From the NCBI RefSeq assembly GCF_050529585.1, contig NZ_CP172882.1, positions 2,542,001 to 2,606,000 on the forward strand: 64,000 bases of DNA. Reading direction: 5' to 3'. This document shows, one piece after another, positions 8,621 through 17,086 of this stretch. The DNA comes from Enterococcus_D sp050529585 (GTDB taxonomy: Bacteria; Bacillota; Bacilli; Lactobacillales; Enterococcaceae). Numbering within the stretch: the first letter of the stretch is position 1; each line of letters starts with the position of its first letter. Position numbers and translations under genes: made by a program. The notes beneath the pieces were generated by a model, which searched no databases, was not told the origin of the DNA, and saw nothing but the letters and a program-made list of their open reading frames with translations.

Positions 8621-8628
8621 CGCGCAAC

Positions 8629-8874
8629 GTGACTTTAGAAGAAGCTTTTTTGTTAGATACTTTACGCTGTCGCTTCAAATATCTACGAGAAGAATTTGGC
8701 TTAACCAAACAAGAAGCGTCGCAACACTTGGATGTACCATTGGCTGATTATCTCTTGTATGAAGATGGAGAAACTTTGCCGGATGTATTGACCATTCTAC
8801 ACGCATCAGCCTTATATAAAGTATCTGTCGACTATCTATTGGGCCAAACAGAAACACCTACGCGTGATTTTTGA
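8629..8874 (+). CDS. Small XRE/Cro-type helix-turn-helix regulator
   Basis: An 81-residue protein starting at GTG, chosen because of the strong AAAGGAGGA site 8 bp upstream. Residues 13-70 form a Cro/C1 helix-turn-helix: LRCRFKYLREEFGLTKQEASQHLDVPLADYLLYEDGETLPDVLTIL, ending with the typical YKVSVDYLLG. It has no effector domain. Such one-domain proteins regulate either themselves or nearby genes; none is obvious here. A terminator follows at once. Confidence 0.85.
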   Translation: MTLEEAFLLDTLRCRFKYLREEFGLTKQEASQHLDVPLADYLLYEDGETLPDVLTILHASALYKVSVDYLLGQTETPTRDF

Positions 8875-8899
8875 TGGACTACATGGAAAGTTATGCCCC

Positions 8900-8926
8900 A
8901 AACGATCCTATCGATCGTTTTTTTTT
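8900..8926 (+). terminator. Terminator after the XRE-type gene
   Basis: A short stem ACGATC/GATCGT with a 5-base loop is followed by nine T residues. Confidence 0.75.
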
Positions 8927-9020
8927 GTGCCATAAATGATGAAAGAAAACAAACTATTCGGTTTTGTTACCTAAGTAATGCTAAAATAAAGCATCATTGT
9001 TATAAGGAGATTTTGACAGA

Positions 9021-9956
9021 ATGACCTATGCACTAGAAATAAAAGATCTACGCAAAGTTTATGCCACTGGGGTCGAAGCCTTGCGGGGAATTGATTTAAC
9101 AGTCGAAGAAGGTGACTTTTATGCGCTGTTAGGACCAAACGGGGCTGGTAAATCCACCACGATTGGCATCATCACCTCTTTGGTCAATAAATCCTCAGGT
9201 ACTGTTCGCGTATTCGACTATGACTTAGACAAAGAATTGGTTCAAGTCAAACAGCAAATCGGCTTGGTTCCGCAAGAATTCAACTTCAATCCATTTGAGA
9301 CCGTCCAACAAATCGTGGTCAATCAAGCAGGCTACTATGGTGTTTCACGAAAAGAAGCGACTCTGCGCAGCGAAAAATATTTGAAACAAGCCAATCTCTG
9401 GGAAAAACGCCATGTTCGGGCCCGCATGTTGTCTGGCGGAATGAAACGGCGATTGATGATTGCCCGTGCATTGATGCATGAACCGCGTTTGCTGATTTTG
9501 GATGAACCAACAGCGGGCGTCGATATTGAACTACGCCGTGAAATGTGGACTTTTTTGAGAGAATTGAATCAGCAAGGAACGACGATTATTTTGACCACCC
9601 ATTATTTGGAAGAAGCGGAAATGCTGTGCCGTAATATTGGCATCATCCAATCAGGCGTATTGATTGAAAATACTAGTATGAAAGAATTATTGGCGAAGTT
9701 ACAGTTTGAAACTTTTTTATTCGATATTGAACCCGTATCAAACACACCGATCATCACCGGTTACGTCAGCCAAATGGAAGACCCGCAAACAATTGCTGTG
9801 GAAGTTGCCCGTGACCAAGGGGTCAATGACTTATTTCGACAGTTTAACCAACAAGGTGTGAACGTCTTATCCATGCGAAATAAATCCAATCGCTTAGAAG
9901 AACTATTTTTAAAAATCACAGAAGAAGCGCATGAAGCGGGGGAAAAACATGTTTAG
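9021..9956 (+). CDS. ABC-2 type transporter, ATP-binding protein
   Basis: The 311-residue ATPase has Walker A GPNGAGKST (about residue 38), the signature LSGGMKRRL (about 138), Walker B LLILDEPTAGVD (about 158) and the switch histidine in TTHYLEEAE. The C-terminal 90 residues are the extension usual in drug or polyketide exporters of the DrrA type. It partners with the permease encoded next, whose start overlaps its end by 8 bases. The substrate is unknown; exporters of this class move drugs, lipids or polysaccharides. Confidence 0.93.
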   Translation: MTYALEIKDLRKVYATGVEALRGIDLTVEEGDFYALLGPNGAGKSTTIGIITSLVNKSSGTVRVFDYDLDKELVQVKQQIGLVPQEFNFNPFETVQQIVVNQAGYYGVSRKEATLRSEKYLKQANLWEKRHVRARMLSGGMKRRLMIARALMHEPRLLILDEPTAGVDIELRREMWTFLRELNQQGTTIILTTHYLEEAEMLCRNIGIIQSGVLIENTSMKELLAKLQFETFLFDIEPVSNTPIITGYVSQMEDPQTIAVEVARDQGVNDLFRQFNQQGVNVLSMRNKSNRLEELFLKITEEAHEAGEKHV

Positions 9957-10719
9957 TCTTTATTTTACAGCTTTAAAAAGTTTAGCGGCCAAAGAAACCA
10001 ACCGCTATTTACGTATCTGGGTCCAAACCCTCGTTCCACCAGTGATCACTACTTCTCTTTATTTTATTATTTTTGGAAAAATGATCGGTAGCCGTATTGG
10101 TGATATGGGTGGCTTTTCCTATATGGAGTTTATCGTACCGGGATTGATCATGATGTCTACGATCACGAGTTCTTATGCCAATGTGTCCTCTTCCTTCTTC
10201 TCACAGAAATTTCAAAAGAATATTGAAGAGTTGCTGGTTGCACCTGTGCCGACCCATGTGATCATTTGGGGCTTTGTTTTTGGCGGCTTGGGGCGCAGTG
10301 TTTTGGTAGGAATTTTGGTCACGATCATTTCACTCTTTTTTGTGCCTTTACATGTATTCTCTTGGACCATTGTTGTTTTGACACTGCTTATGACAGCAAT
10401 TCTCTTCTCGTTGGCCGGCCTTTTAAATGGGATTTTTGCCCAATCGTTTGATGATGTATCGATTGTACCGACATTTGTCTTGCAACCGTTGACCTATTTA
10501 GGCGGTGTCTTTTATTCGATCAGTATGTTGCCGCCCATTTGGCAAGCCATCTCTAAGGTCAATCCAATCGTCTATATGATTTCTGGTTTTCGCTACGGCT
10601 TCTTAGGGACGATCGATGTACCGATTCTCTTATCAATCGGTATTTTGGTTCTCTTCATTGCCATACTTTACGGTGTATGCTGGTATTTGATCGAAAATGG
10701 CCGAGGATTGCGGAGTTGA
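9949..10719 (+). CDS. ABC-2 type transporter, permease
   Basis: A 256-residue membrane protein with six hydrophobic segments (for example LVPPVITTSLYFIIFG, MEFIVPGLIMMSTI, VLTLLMTAILFSLAGLL) and the ABC-2 signature region PLTYLGGVFYSISMLPPIWQ. A start six codons upstream is possible, but the ATG at 9949 has a GGGGGAA ribosome site at good spacing and overlaps the end of the ATPase gene, as is usual for translationally coupled partners. Confidence 0.92.
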   Translation: MFSLYFTALKSLAAKETNRYLRIWVQTLVPPVITTSLYFIIFGKMIGSRIGDMGGFSYMEFIVPGLIMMSTITSSYANVSSSFFSQKFQKNIEELLVAPVPTHVIIWGFVFGGLGRSVLVGILVTIISLFFVPLHVFSWTIVVLTLLMTAILFSLAGLLNGIFAQSFDDVSIVPTFVLQPLTYLGGVFYSISMLPPIWQAISKVNPIVYMISGFRYGFLGTIDVPILLSIGILVLFIAILYGVCWYLIENGRGLRS

Positions 10720-10731
10720 TAAAAAAAAATG

Positions 10732-10763
10732 AAAAGCAGCCCGATGTGGACTGCTTTTTTATT
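10732..10763 (+). terminator. Terminator after the ABC-2 exporter genes
   Basis: AAAAGCAG pairs with CTGCTTTT, with an inner CC/GG pair, followed by a T-rich run. Confidence 0.8.
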
Positions 10764-10765
10764 TT

Positions 10766-11205
10766 TTAACAAAAATAATATTCATGGTCGTCAACACCAT
10801 AACAGGTGTGTTGACGATTTTTGCAGCCATTGCTTTAGTATTGGCCAGCTTGGGGATCATTAATACATTGTATATGTCCGTACAAGACCGAACAAGAGAA
10901 ATTGGTTTAATGAAGGCATGAGTCGTGGGAAAGTCTTTTTGACCTTTAGTTTTGAAGCATTGATGAATGGCTTTTTTGGTGTATTACTAGGTATTCTCAC
11001 TGCCTTTGGTATAGGAGAATTGATTAATAAGGTGGCTACTCAATCATTTTTAGAACAACTGAGTGGTTTCCAGCTAATTGGTTTTTCTTGGTCCAACACT
11101 TTTATTGTCATGGGCATTATCTTGATTATTGCCTTCTTGGCTGGTACGTTGCCTGCCAATCGCGCTGGCAAATTGGATCCGATCCAAGCATTACGTTATG
11201 AATAA
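10766..11205 (+). pseudogene. Remnant of an FtsX/MacB-type ABC permease (3' end only, frameshifted)
   Basis: Two frames together encode the last quarter of an FtsX-fold permease. From 10784 one frame reads MVVNTITGVLTIFAAIALVL and continues to DRTREIGLMKA, then hits TGA at 10919-10921. The next frame (10918-11205) continues as SRGKVFLTFSFEALMNGFFG through two more membrane segments to the usual end DPIQALRYE. An intact gene would be expected to read GLMKA(x)GMSRGKV, so about seven bases were probably lost between short GGCA repeats. Everything upstream, including the extracellular domain, is missing, and the remnant begins immediately after the previous terminator. It is very unlikely to make a working protein. 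Confidence 0.85.
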
Positions 11206-11261
11206 ATGAATGGCCAAGAAAAGCAACACAATGCGCACAAGAATGAGTGATTGACAAAAAC

Positions 11262-11309
11262 AAAAGATGATTTCGATTGCCCATTTTCGGAAATCGAAGT
11301 CATCTTTTT
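11262..11309. terminator. Terminator between the permease remnant and ldh
   Basis: AAAGATGA and TCATCTTT pair outside an inner TTCGATT/AATCGAA stem, flanked by A and T tracts. It fits the minus-strand ldh gene as well as the plus strand. Confidence 0.8.
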
Positions 11310-11313
11310 GCGC

Positions 11314-12240
11314 CTATGAATGAAGTTGCATATCTTTGATAGTCATGATCGAGTGCTTCATCAAAGACATTTCCTGTTCGTCTAATGGGATTTCGATCAC
11401 CTCTTTGATCCCGTCTTTGTTAATAATTGCTGTCGATCCGACACACACATCTTGAGACCCATACTCTCCGTTTAGATGAACAGATACTGGCAACACGGCC
11501 TGTTCATCGTACAAAATTGCACGCGTGATGCGTGCTAAAGAAATAGCTATCCCATAATGTGTGGAACCTTTCGCATCGATAATATCATAAGCTGCATTCT
11601 TCACATCCGTTGCGATAACATCCAAATCACGGCGTGTCAGTTCAGGATGTGCCTGAATCCATTCCTTTAAATCTAAACCGCCAATGTAAGCATGTGACCA
11701 TACAGGAAATTGTGTGTCACCATGTTCTCCTAAGACATAAACCTGCACATCTCTTGGATCAACACCTATTTTATCCCCTATTGCATTTCTCAATCTAGCT
11801 GTGTCTAAGGAAGTTCCAGAGCCAATCACTTTATTACTTGGAAATCCAGTGATTTCTTTGACATAATGCGTCAAAACATCCACAGGATTTGTTGCCATCA
11901 AAAATATTCCGTGGAATCCACTAGCCATGACTTGCTTTACGATATCTTTGATAATCAACGTATTCTTCTTGATTAAATCTAATCTAGTTTCATTGGGTTT
12001 TTGTGCCGCCCCCGCTGTAATAACAACCAAATCGGCATCTGAGCAATCCTGATAGGTAGCTTCATAGACCGACTTTGGCCCTACGAAAGCCAATCCATGT
12101 TGTAAATCCATTACATCTCCAGCAACTTTCTTGCGATCTAAATCGATAATCCCAACTTCATTGCCTAAACCTTGCGAAACGAGCGCAAAACTATAACTTG
12201 AACCGACATCTCCGTTACCAATCAGTATAATTTTATTCAT
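11314..12240 (-). CDS. ldh: L-lactate dehydrogenase
   Basis: The 308-residue NAD enzyme reduces pyruvate to L-lactate. Seen in the sequence: the nucleotide-binding GNGDVGSSY (residues 8-16), GAAQKPNETR where Gln marks lactate rather than malate specificity, and GEHGDTQFP with the catalytic histidine. I chose ATG at 12240, with GGGGAT just upstream; a longer frame upstream lacks a ribosome site. It is probably a second, non-housekeeping copy, because it sits downstream of a PTS gene in the same direction. A related 2-hydroxyacid substrate cannot be excluded. Confidence 0.88.
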   Translation of the reverse strand: MNKIILIGNGDVGSSYSFALVSQGLGNEVGIIDLDRKKVAGDVMDLQHGLAFVGPKSVYEATYQDCSDADLVVITAGAAQKPNETRLDLIKKNTLIIKDIVKQVMASGFHGIFLMATNPVDVLTHYVKEITGFPSNKVIGSGTSLDTARLRNAIGDKIGVDPRDVQVYVLGEHGDTQFPVWSHAYIGGLDLKEWIQAHPELTRRDLDVIATDVKNAAYDIIDAKGSTHYGIAISLARITRAILYDEQAVLPVSVHLNGEYGSQDVCVGSTAIINKDGIKEVIEIPLDEQEMSLMKHSIMTIKDMQLHS

Positions 12241-12386
12241 AGTTATCCCCATTCTTAGATTTATTGGATAGATAAAACTGATTCGTTTACTCTTTAAATA
12301 TAGTATAGTTTCACGCGTAAAGACACTGAAAAGCACTTTTATATAGAATAGCTATTGGTTATTTTTGCATGATATGTTCTACACCT

Positions 12387-12431
12387 AAACAGCGGCTCAA
12401 AACAAATTTTATGCTTTGAGCCGCTGTTTTA
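12387..12431. terminator. Stem-loop between the PTS gene and ldh
   Basis: A 14-bp stem AACAGCGGCTCAAA/TTTGAGCCGCTGTT. The T-rich side is better on the plus strand; on the minus strand only three T residues follow, so termination of the PTS transcript may be partial, allowing some read-through into ldh. Confidence 0.65.
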
Positions 12432-12480
12432 TTTATTTGATAAGACGCACCACTTCACCACTCTTTTGATTGGTTAGCTG

Positions 12481-14307
12481 CTAAGCATTCAAAATCACTT
12501 TCTCTAACACAGCCCCAGCTGGATGACTTCCTTCCAGACGCGTCACACCGGAAAATTGTTGCACACGATCCATGTTGGTGATCAATACGATGACCATGGT
12601 TTCTTTGCCTTGCTGTTTGATATACTCCAAGTCCATTTGAGCTAATTTTGTTTGTGCTGTCACTTGATCCCCGGCTTTGACAAAAACGTCGAAGCCTCGT
12701 CCATCCAGTGATACCGTATCGATGCCCATATGGACCAAGACCTCGGCACCATTTGACGTTTTGATCCCAATTGCGTGTTTCGAAGGAAATACAGAAGTAA
12801 TTTCGCCAGTGACTGGTGCATAAATCGTGCCAGTCTCTGATTGAATCGCATATCCTTCACCCATCAGTTTTGTAGAAAACACTTCATCAGGTACATTTTC
12901 CAAAGGAATATATGCACCTTCTGTCACTGCATGCAAATCGATTTCATTGGTATAACTTTCTTCTGCAGGTTGTTTGGGTACAAGGAAATAAGTGATGGCA
13001 AAAGAAGACGCAATCGCAATGACAATACCCAGTACAGCAAAGATAAAGTATTCGCCAATATAGGCTGGCAAGCTAAAAATACTTGAAAGAATATAGCCAT
13101 AAATCCGAACACCAAAAAAGCTGATGAAGGCTGAAGCAATCGAACTACCGATCGTTGCAGCAAGAAAGGCTTTCTTGTATTTAGATAAAATACCAAACAG
13201 CGCTGGCTCAGTAATGCCTAAAATACCTGATACTGCTGAAGATAAGACAATTGATTTTTCCTCTTTGGTATTGACCTTAAAATAGATTGCTGCTGTTGCG
13301 CCAGTAATCGCCATATTGGCCATGAACATCATCGGCATCAACATATCATAGCCCTGGTTGGCAAAATTTTGTAAAGCAATGGGCGTCATCGCATGATGCA
13401 ATCCTGTAAAAATGGCGATTGGGCGAATCGCACCTACCACGATACCTGCTAAAACAGGTGAAATCGTAAATAAACCTGCGACACCATCAGCCAATAAATT
13501 ACCTAAATGGATGCTGATTGGCCCAATGATAGTCAATGTAACTAGTCCCGCCACAAACAACGAAATAGTCGGTGTAAAAACGGTTCTCAGTACTTGAGGC
13601 AAGATCTTGTCGACCCAACGATAAATGTAACTGAGGGCCAATACAGCAAAGATGATTGGAATCACCGTACCAGCATAATTGAAAACGGGTACCGGTAAAA
13701 CGCCAAATAATTTAAAGGCCGATATACTGCCTTCAGAAACAGCATTTGTCATTGTCGGAAATTGCAGCGTAGCAGCAATTGCGATTGCAAGATACTGATT
13801 TGTCTTGAAGATCCTGGCAGCAGAAGCAGCGACGAAAAATGGCAAGAATGTAAAAACACCACTGGCAATCATATCAATGACTAAATAAGTATCCGTTTGA
13901 TTTGAAATGACATTTAAAGCAACTAGCCCTGCCATCAGTCCCTTGATCATTCCAGCACCGGCAATTGCAGGTACAATGGGACCGAAAACACCCGATACTG
14001 TATCCATAAATAATGAAATTGCCCCTTTTTTCTCGGTACTTGTTTGCTGGCTTTTATCGTCAAGACCCAACTTTTTTGCCAAAGGTCCATAGTAATCAGC
14101 GACATCTGTACCGATCACGACTTGCAATTGATCACTTTGGTACTTTGTGCCAACTACTTTCGGTGTCTTTTCCAAAGACGCATAATCAACTTTCTGTGCA
14201 TCTTTTAAATCAAAACGCAAACGTGTCATACAGTGCCAAGCATTGTTGATATTATTTGCACCACCAACATCTTTGATGATCTGTTCAACGATTTCTTCTT
14301 TCGTCAT
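12481..14307 (-). CDS. PTS beta-glucoside-type transporter, EIIBCA fusion
   Basis: This 608-residue protein contains all three PTS domains: EIIB with Cys26 (NAWHCMTRLRF), a membrane EIIC domain of about ten segments (residues 105-455) and a C-terminal EIIA with the active His near residue 526 (VLVHMGIDT). It imports and phosphorylates a sugar, using HPr as donor. The family covers beta-glucosides, sucrose and trehalose. No glycosidase or antiterminator gene is adjacent, so the substrate is open. It is divergent from a RspA-like dehydratase and followed by ldh. The promoter has a CcpA-type site at the expected start of transcription. Confidence 0.9.
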   Translation of the reverse strand: MTKEEIVEQIIKDVGGANNINNAWHCMTRLRFDLKDAQKVDYASLEKTPKVVGTKYQSDQLQVVIGTDVADYYGPLAKKLGLDDKSQQTSTEKKGAISLFMDTVSGVFGPIVPAIAGAGMIKGLMAGLVALNVISNQTDTYLVIDMIASGVFTFLPFFVAASAARIFKTNQYLAIAIAATLQFPTMTNAVSEGSISAFKLFGVLPVPVFNYAGTVIPIIFAVLALSYIYRWVDKILPQVLRTVFTPTISLFVAGLVTLTIIGPISIHLGNLLADGVAGLFTISPVLAGIVVGAIRPIAIFTGLHHAMTPIALQNFANQGYDMLMPMMFMANMAITGATAAIYFKVNTKEEKSIVLSSAVSGILGITEPALFGILSKYKKAFLAATIGSSIASAFISFFGVRIYGYILSSIFSLPAYIGEYFIFAVLGIVIAIASSFAITYFLVPKQPAEESYTNEIDLHAVTEGAYIPLENVPDEVFSTKLMGEGYAIQSETGTIYAPVTGEITSVFPSKHAIGIKTSNGAEVLVHMGIDTVSLDGRGFDVFVKAGDQVTAQTKLAQMDLEYIKQQGKETMVIVLITNMDRVQQFSGVTRLEGSHPAGAVLEKVILNA

Positions 14308-14370
14308 CTTTTACAATCCTCCTAATCATGAATGAACGGTCCTGTTTGCATATGTGCGGGCCCCAACAGG

Positions 14371-14418
14371 TGTGTCCGTTTTCATTCACATAGTAGCACG
14401 CCTTCTTTGAGTTGTAAA
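14371..14418 (-). promoter_or_regulatory. PTS promoter with CcpA (cre) site
   Basis: On the minus strand TTTACA (14413-14418) and TACTAT (14390-14395) are 17 bp apart. Just downstream, 14371-14384 read on the plus strand as TGTGTCCGTTTTCA matches the cre consensus TGWNANCGNTNWCA at 13 of 14 places, positioned to block transcription when preferred sugars are present. Confidence 0.65.
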
Positions 14419-14534
14419 ACCAGTCCTTTTCACACAAAAACGCAAATAAACCTTGATGTATCAGCAATAATATAAAACAGCAACTCAAATTGGACTGTTT
14501 TTATAGTGCTTAATCAGATGTTTTTCAGACCAAA

Positions 14535-14563
14535 TTGACAGCGGTTGCTCAGCATGTTTCAAT
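14535..14563 (+). promoter_or_regulatory. Promoter of the RspA-like gene with overlapping cre-like site
   Basis: TTGACA (14535-14540) and TTCAAT (14558-14563) are 17 bp apart. TGACAGCGGTTGCT (14536-14549) overlaps the -35 and fits the cre consensus at all but two places. Confidence 0.5.
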
Positions 14564-14600
14564 GAGTTTAGCAATTAGAGAATAAATTGGAGTGATTCAA

Positions 14601-15800
14601 ATGACACCAACCATTATTACAGACGTAAAGGCTTTTGCAATCAAACCTGATCGTCATAACCTTGTGGTGGTTAAAGTAGAAACCAATAAAGAAATTACCG
14701 GCTTAGGTTGTGCCACTTTTCAATTTCGACCATTAGCCGTAAAAAATGTTGTAGACGAGTATTTACGTCCCCTATTGATTGGCAGAGATGCCAATCAGAT
14801 CGAAGATATTTGGCAAGTCATGAACGTCAACTCCTATTGGCGAAATGGACCAATCACCAACAATGCCATTTCTGGGGTGGATATGGCATTATGGGATATT
14901 AAAGGAAAACTAGCAGATATGCCATTGTATGCCCTTTTAGGCGGAAAAGCACGGACAGCGATCCCTGCTTATACCCACGCTGTGGCTGATGACTTAGACA
15001 CGCTTTACCAAGAAATCGATTGCTTTTTAGCAAGTGGCTACCGTTATATTCGTTGTCAGCTTGGCTTTTATGGAGGCAACCCAAGTCAATTACAGACACC
15101 TGAAGAACCACTAACTGGGTCCTATTTTGATCAATCCCAATACATGGATACTACGCTGGCTATGTTTGCAGCCATCAAAGAAAAATATGGCAATCAGTTT
15201 CAGATGCTCCATGATGTGCACGAACGGTTGCATCCAAATCAAGCGATTCAGTTTGCAAAGGCGGCTGAACCATACAACCTCTTTTTCCTAGAAGATATTT
15301 TGCCGCCAGACCAAAACACTTGGCTATCGCAATTACGCAGCCAATCAGCAGTACCAATTGCAACAGGTGAGTTGTTCAACAATCCTATGGAATGGCAATC
15401 TTTGGTCAAAAACCAGCAAATCGACTTCATGCGGGCCCATGTATCTCAAATCGGCGGGATCACACCTGCGTTAAAATTAGCGCATTTTTGTGATGCAATG
15501 GGGGTACGCATTGCATGGCATACGCCATCTGATATCAGCCCAGTAGGCTTAGCCGTCAATACCCATCTGAATATCCATCTGCATAACGCGGCTATCCAAG
15601 AAACGATCGATGTGCCTGCCAACACAAGATCCGTATTTGGTGGAAGTCCTCAACCTAAAGATGGGTTCTTCTATCCAATCGAGCAAAGTGGTATTGGCAT
15701 CACATTTGACGAAGAAGCCGCTGCTCAATTTCCCGTGGTCTATCGTCCGCATGAATGGACACAAAGCAGGACGCCTGACGGCACTTTGATCACCCCGTAA
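14601..15800 (+). CDS. RspA/ManD-type sugar-acid dehydratase, enolase superfamily
   Basis: The 399-residue protein belongs to the mandelate racemase/muconate lactonizing part of the enolase superfamily. Its N-terminal capping domain (residues 1-115, with NSYWRNGPITNNAISGVDMALWDIKGK) and the barrel with AIPAYTHA, DVHERL, LEDILPP and GELFNNP follow the mannonate dehydratase/RspA subgroup. Such enzymes dehydrate D-mannonate or D-gluconate to the 2-keto-3-deoxy acid, or have weak activity of unknown purpose. ATG at 14601 was chosen because GGAG is 8 bp upstream. It diverges from the PTS gene and converges with a GntR regulator. uxuA, an unrelated mannonate dehydratase, lies only 3 kb away, so the two may have different substrates. 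Confidence 0.85.
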   Translation: MTPTIITDVKAFAIKPDRHNLVVVKVETNKEITGLGCATFQFRPLAVKNVVDEYLRPLLIGRDANQIEDIWQVMNVNSYWRNGPITNNAISGVDMALWDIKGKLADMPLYALLGGKARTAIPAYTHAVADDLDTLYQEIDCFLASGYRYIRCQLGFYGGNPSQLQTPEEPLTGSYFDQSQYMDTTLAMFAAIKEKYGNQFQMLHDVHERLHPNQAIQFAKAAEPYNLFFLEDILPPDQNTWLSQLRSQSAVPIATGELFNNPMEWQSLVKNQQIDFMRAHVSQIGGITPALKLAHFCDAMGVRIAWHTPSDISPVGLAVNTHLNIHLHNAAIQETIDVPANTRSVFGGSPQPKDGFFYPIEQSGIGITFDEEAAAQFPVVYRPHEWTQSRTPDGTLITP

Positions 15801-15811
15801 AAAATAGATCC

Positions 15812-15882
15812 AAAAAAAACCTAGGTCATTCATTGAAGCTAACGTTGCCGTTAAGTCATTGAATGTCACTAGGCTTTTTTGT
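15812..15882. terminator. Bidirectional terminator between the RspA-like and GntR genes
   Basis: A long imperfect stem pairs CCTAGGTCATTCATTGA with the complementary segment at 15856-15873, flanked by seven A and six T residues. Confidence 0.8.
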
Positions 15883-15890
15883 GACCCGTT

Positions 15891-16598
15891 TTAATCAATT
15901 CTGGAGCGATGAATTTCGCGGTCAAAGGGACGAATGTAGGTCACGCTATAATCGATCGCCACAATATTACTGAATTCGTATACGCGCCCATCTTCCAAAA
16001 TAGCTCGATTGCTGATTTGCATCGCAGGCGTACCTCGTTTACACAAAAGGATTTTCGCTTGGGCTGTATTGACAGTAATTGGCGTATAACTGCTGATATA
16101 GTGAGAAATACGATAGCCGCAGCTTTCAACATACCGCTGAATCGAATGCTCCACCACTTCCTGTGTCATCTGAGGAAATAACCGAGCGGGTAATTTTGAT
16201 GTTTCTAACTGCTCGATTTTGTAGTTTACGATCCGCACACGTTCAAACGTCCAGACTTCATCGTGTGGTGCTAACTGAAAAATCTTTTGCTCATCTAGTG
16301 TGGCTTTTGTTTTTTGCAATGAGATCATTTTAGAATGTATACGATCATACGGTGTCCGTGTCAAAGAGTTGAAAATCAGCGGATTTTTGACCCATTTTTC
16401 GTGGATAAATATTCCAGAACCTTGTACCACACGAACGATGCCAATCTCTTCAAGATTCTTGATTGCTTGTTGGATCGTAAAACGCGACACACCGTATTGT
16501 TTTGCTAAATCTCTTTGATTGGGTAATTTCCCATCATTGAACTGTTCTTGATAAATTTTGCTTAACAAATCTTGAACAATAAATTCTCTTTTTTTCAT
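15891..16598 (-). CDS. GntR-family regulator with UTRA effector domain
   Basis: This 235-residue protein has an N-terminal winged helix (residues 5-70; LPNQRDLAKQYGVSRFTIQQAIKNLEEIGIVRVVQGSGIFI) and a C-terminal UTRA domain (about 80-230) that usually binds a phosphorylated sugar or similar ligand. AAAGGG lies before the ATG. Its position, convergent with the RspA-like gene and near the PTS gene, suggests that it controls that divergent pair; this is inference. Confidence 0.9.
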   Translation of the reverse strand: MKKREFIVQDLLSKIYQEQFNDGKLPNQRDLAKQYGVSRFTIQQAIKNLEEIGIVRVVQGSGIFIHEKWVKNPLIFNSLTRTPYDRIHSKMISLQKTKATLDEQKIFQLAPHDEVWTFERVRIVNYKIEQLETSKLPARLFPQMTQEVVEHSIQRYVESCGYRISHYISSYTPITVNTAQAKILLCKRGTPAMQISNRAILEDGRVYEFSNIVAIDYSVTYIRPFDREIHRSRID

Positions 16599-16654
16599 AT
16601 AGTCCCTTTTTACCCCTCCATATAAATATAGCTACCACCTTGCTATCAGTAGGT

Positions 16655-16960
16655 TTATTCAAGATCAACAGGGATCTGCCAACTACAGGCTTTCATATCC
16701 ACACTGCCATTTGGCTTGAACAAAACGCCTTCAGCAACTAACGCTGCCCGTCTTGTTTCTGCCGATGGACCAACAAGTACACCATCTGCCCGTACGACGC
16801 GATGTGCGGGTAAATGGCTGGGACTATATTTCATCGCTCTGCCGACAGCACGGGCTTGGTTCAACTGACCCAAATACCACGATATTTGACTATAAGAGAC
16901 GACTTTCCCATAAGGAACCTTTGCCACCAATCCGTATACTTCTTGATAAAATGGATTCAA
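16655..16960 (-). CDS. Alkyltransferase-like (ATL) DNA-binding protein, MGMT family without the reactive cysteine
   Basis: A 101-residue protein with the MGMT fold: FYQEVYGLVAKVPYGKVVSYSQI, the arginine-finger segment ARAVGRAM, and PAHRVVRADG. The alkyl-accepting PCHR motif reads PAHR, with Ala52 in place of the catalytic Cys, so it cannot repair O6-alkylguanine by itself. Known ATL proteins bind alkylated bases and hand the site to nucleotide excision repair. Start: a TTG at 16960 preceded by GAGGTG; the frame stays open for 25 codons upstream, but those residues do not match the family. It stands alone between two operons. Confidence 0.88.
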   Translation of the reverse strand: MNPFYQEVYGLVAKVPYGKVVSYSQISWYLGQLNQARAVGRAMKYSPSHLPAHRVVRADGVLVGPSAETRRAALVAEGVLFKPNGSVDMKACSWQIPVDLE

Positions 16961-17033
16961 CTGGTACACCTCACTCCTGCATATCTGACTACTTATGTGT
17001 ATCCTACTGGAATTTTGAACATTAGTAAACCAC

Positions 17034-17074
17034 AAAAAACTGCACCTCCCACTTTTACACGTGGTTTGTGCAGT
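17034..17074 (-). terminator. Terminator of the uxuB-uxuA-uxaC operon
   Basis: On the minus strand CTGCAC pairs with GTGCAG, with inner CCAC/GTGG, followed by six T residues. Confidence 0.8.
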
Positions 17075-17086
17075 TCGATTTTAGGC

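Noticed and set aside
8475..8708. 77-residue minus-strand frame over the XRE gene
   Set aside because: It is antisense to the XRE gene, which has a strong ribosome site and a clear helix-turn-helix.
14285..14488. Small frame over the PTS promoter
   Set aside because: It crosses the promoter and cre site, is Cys/Ile-rich without a ribosome site, and overlaps the PTS start.
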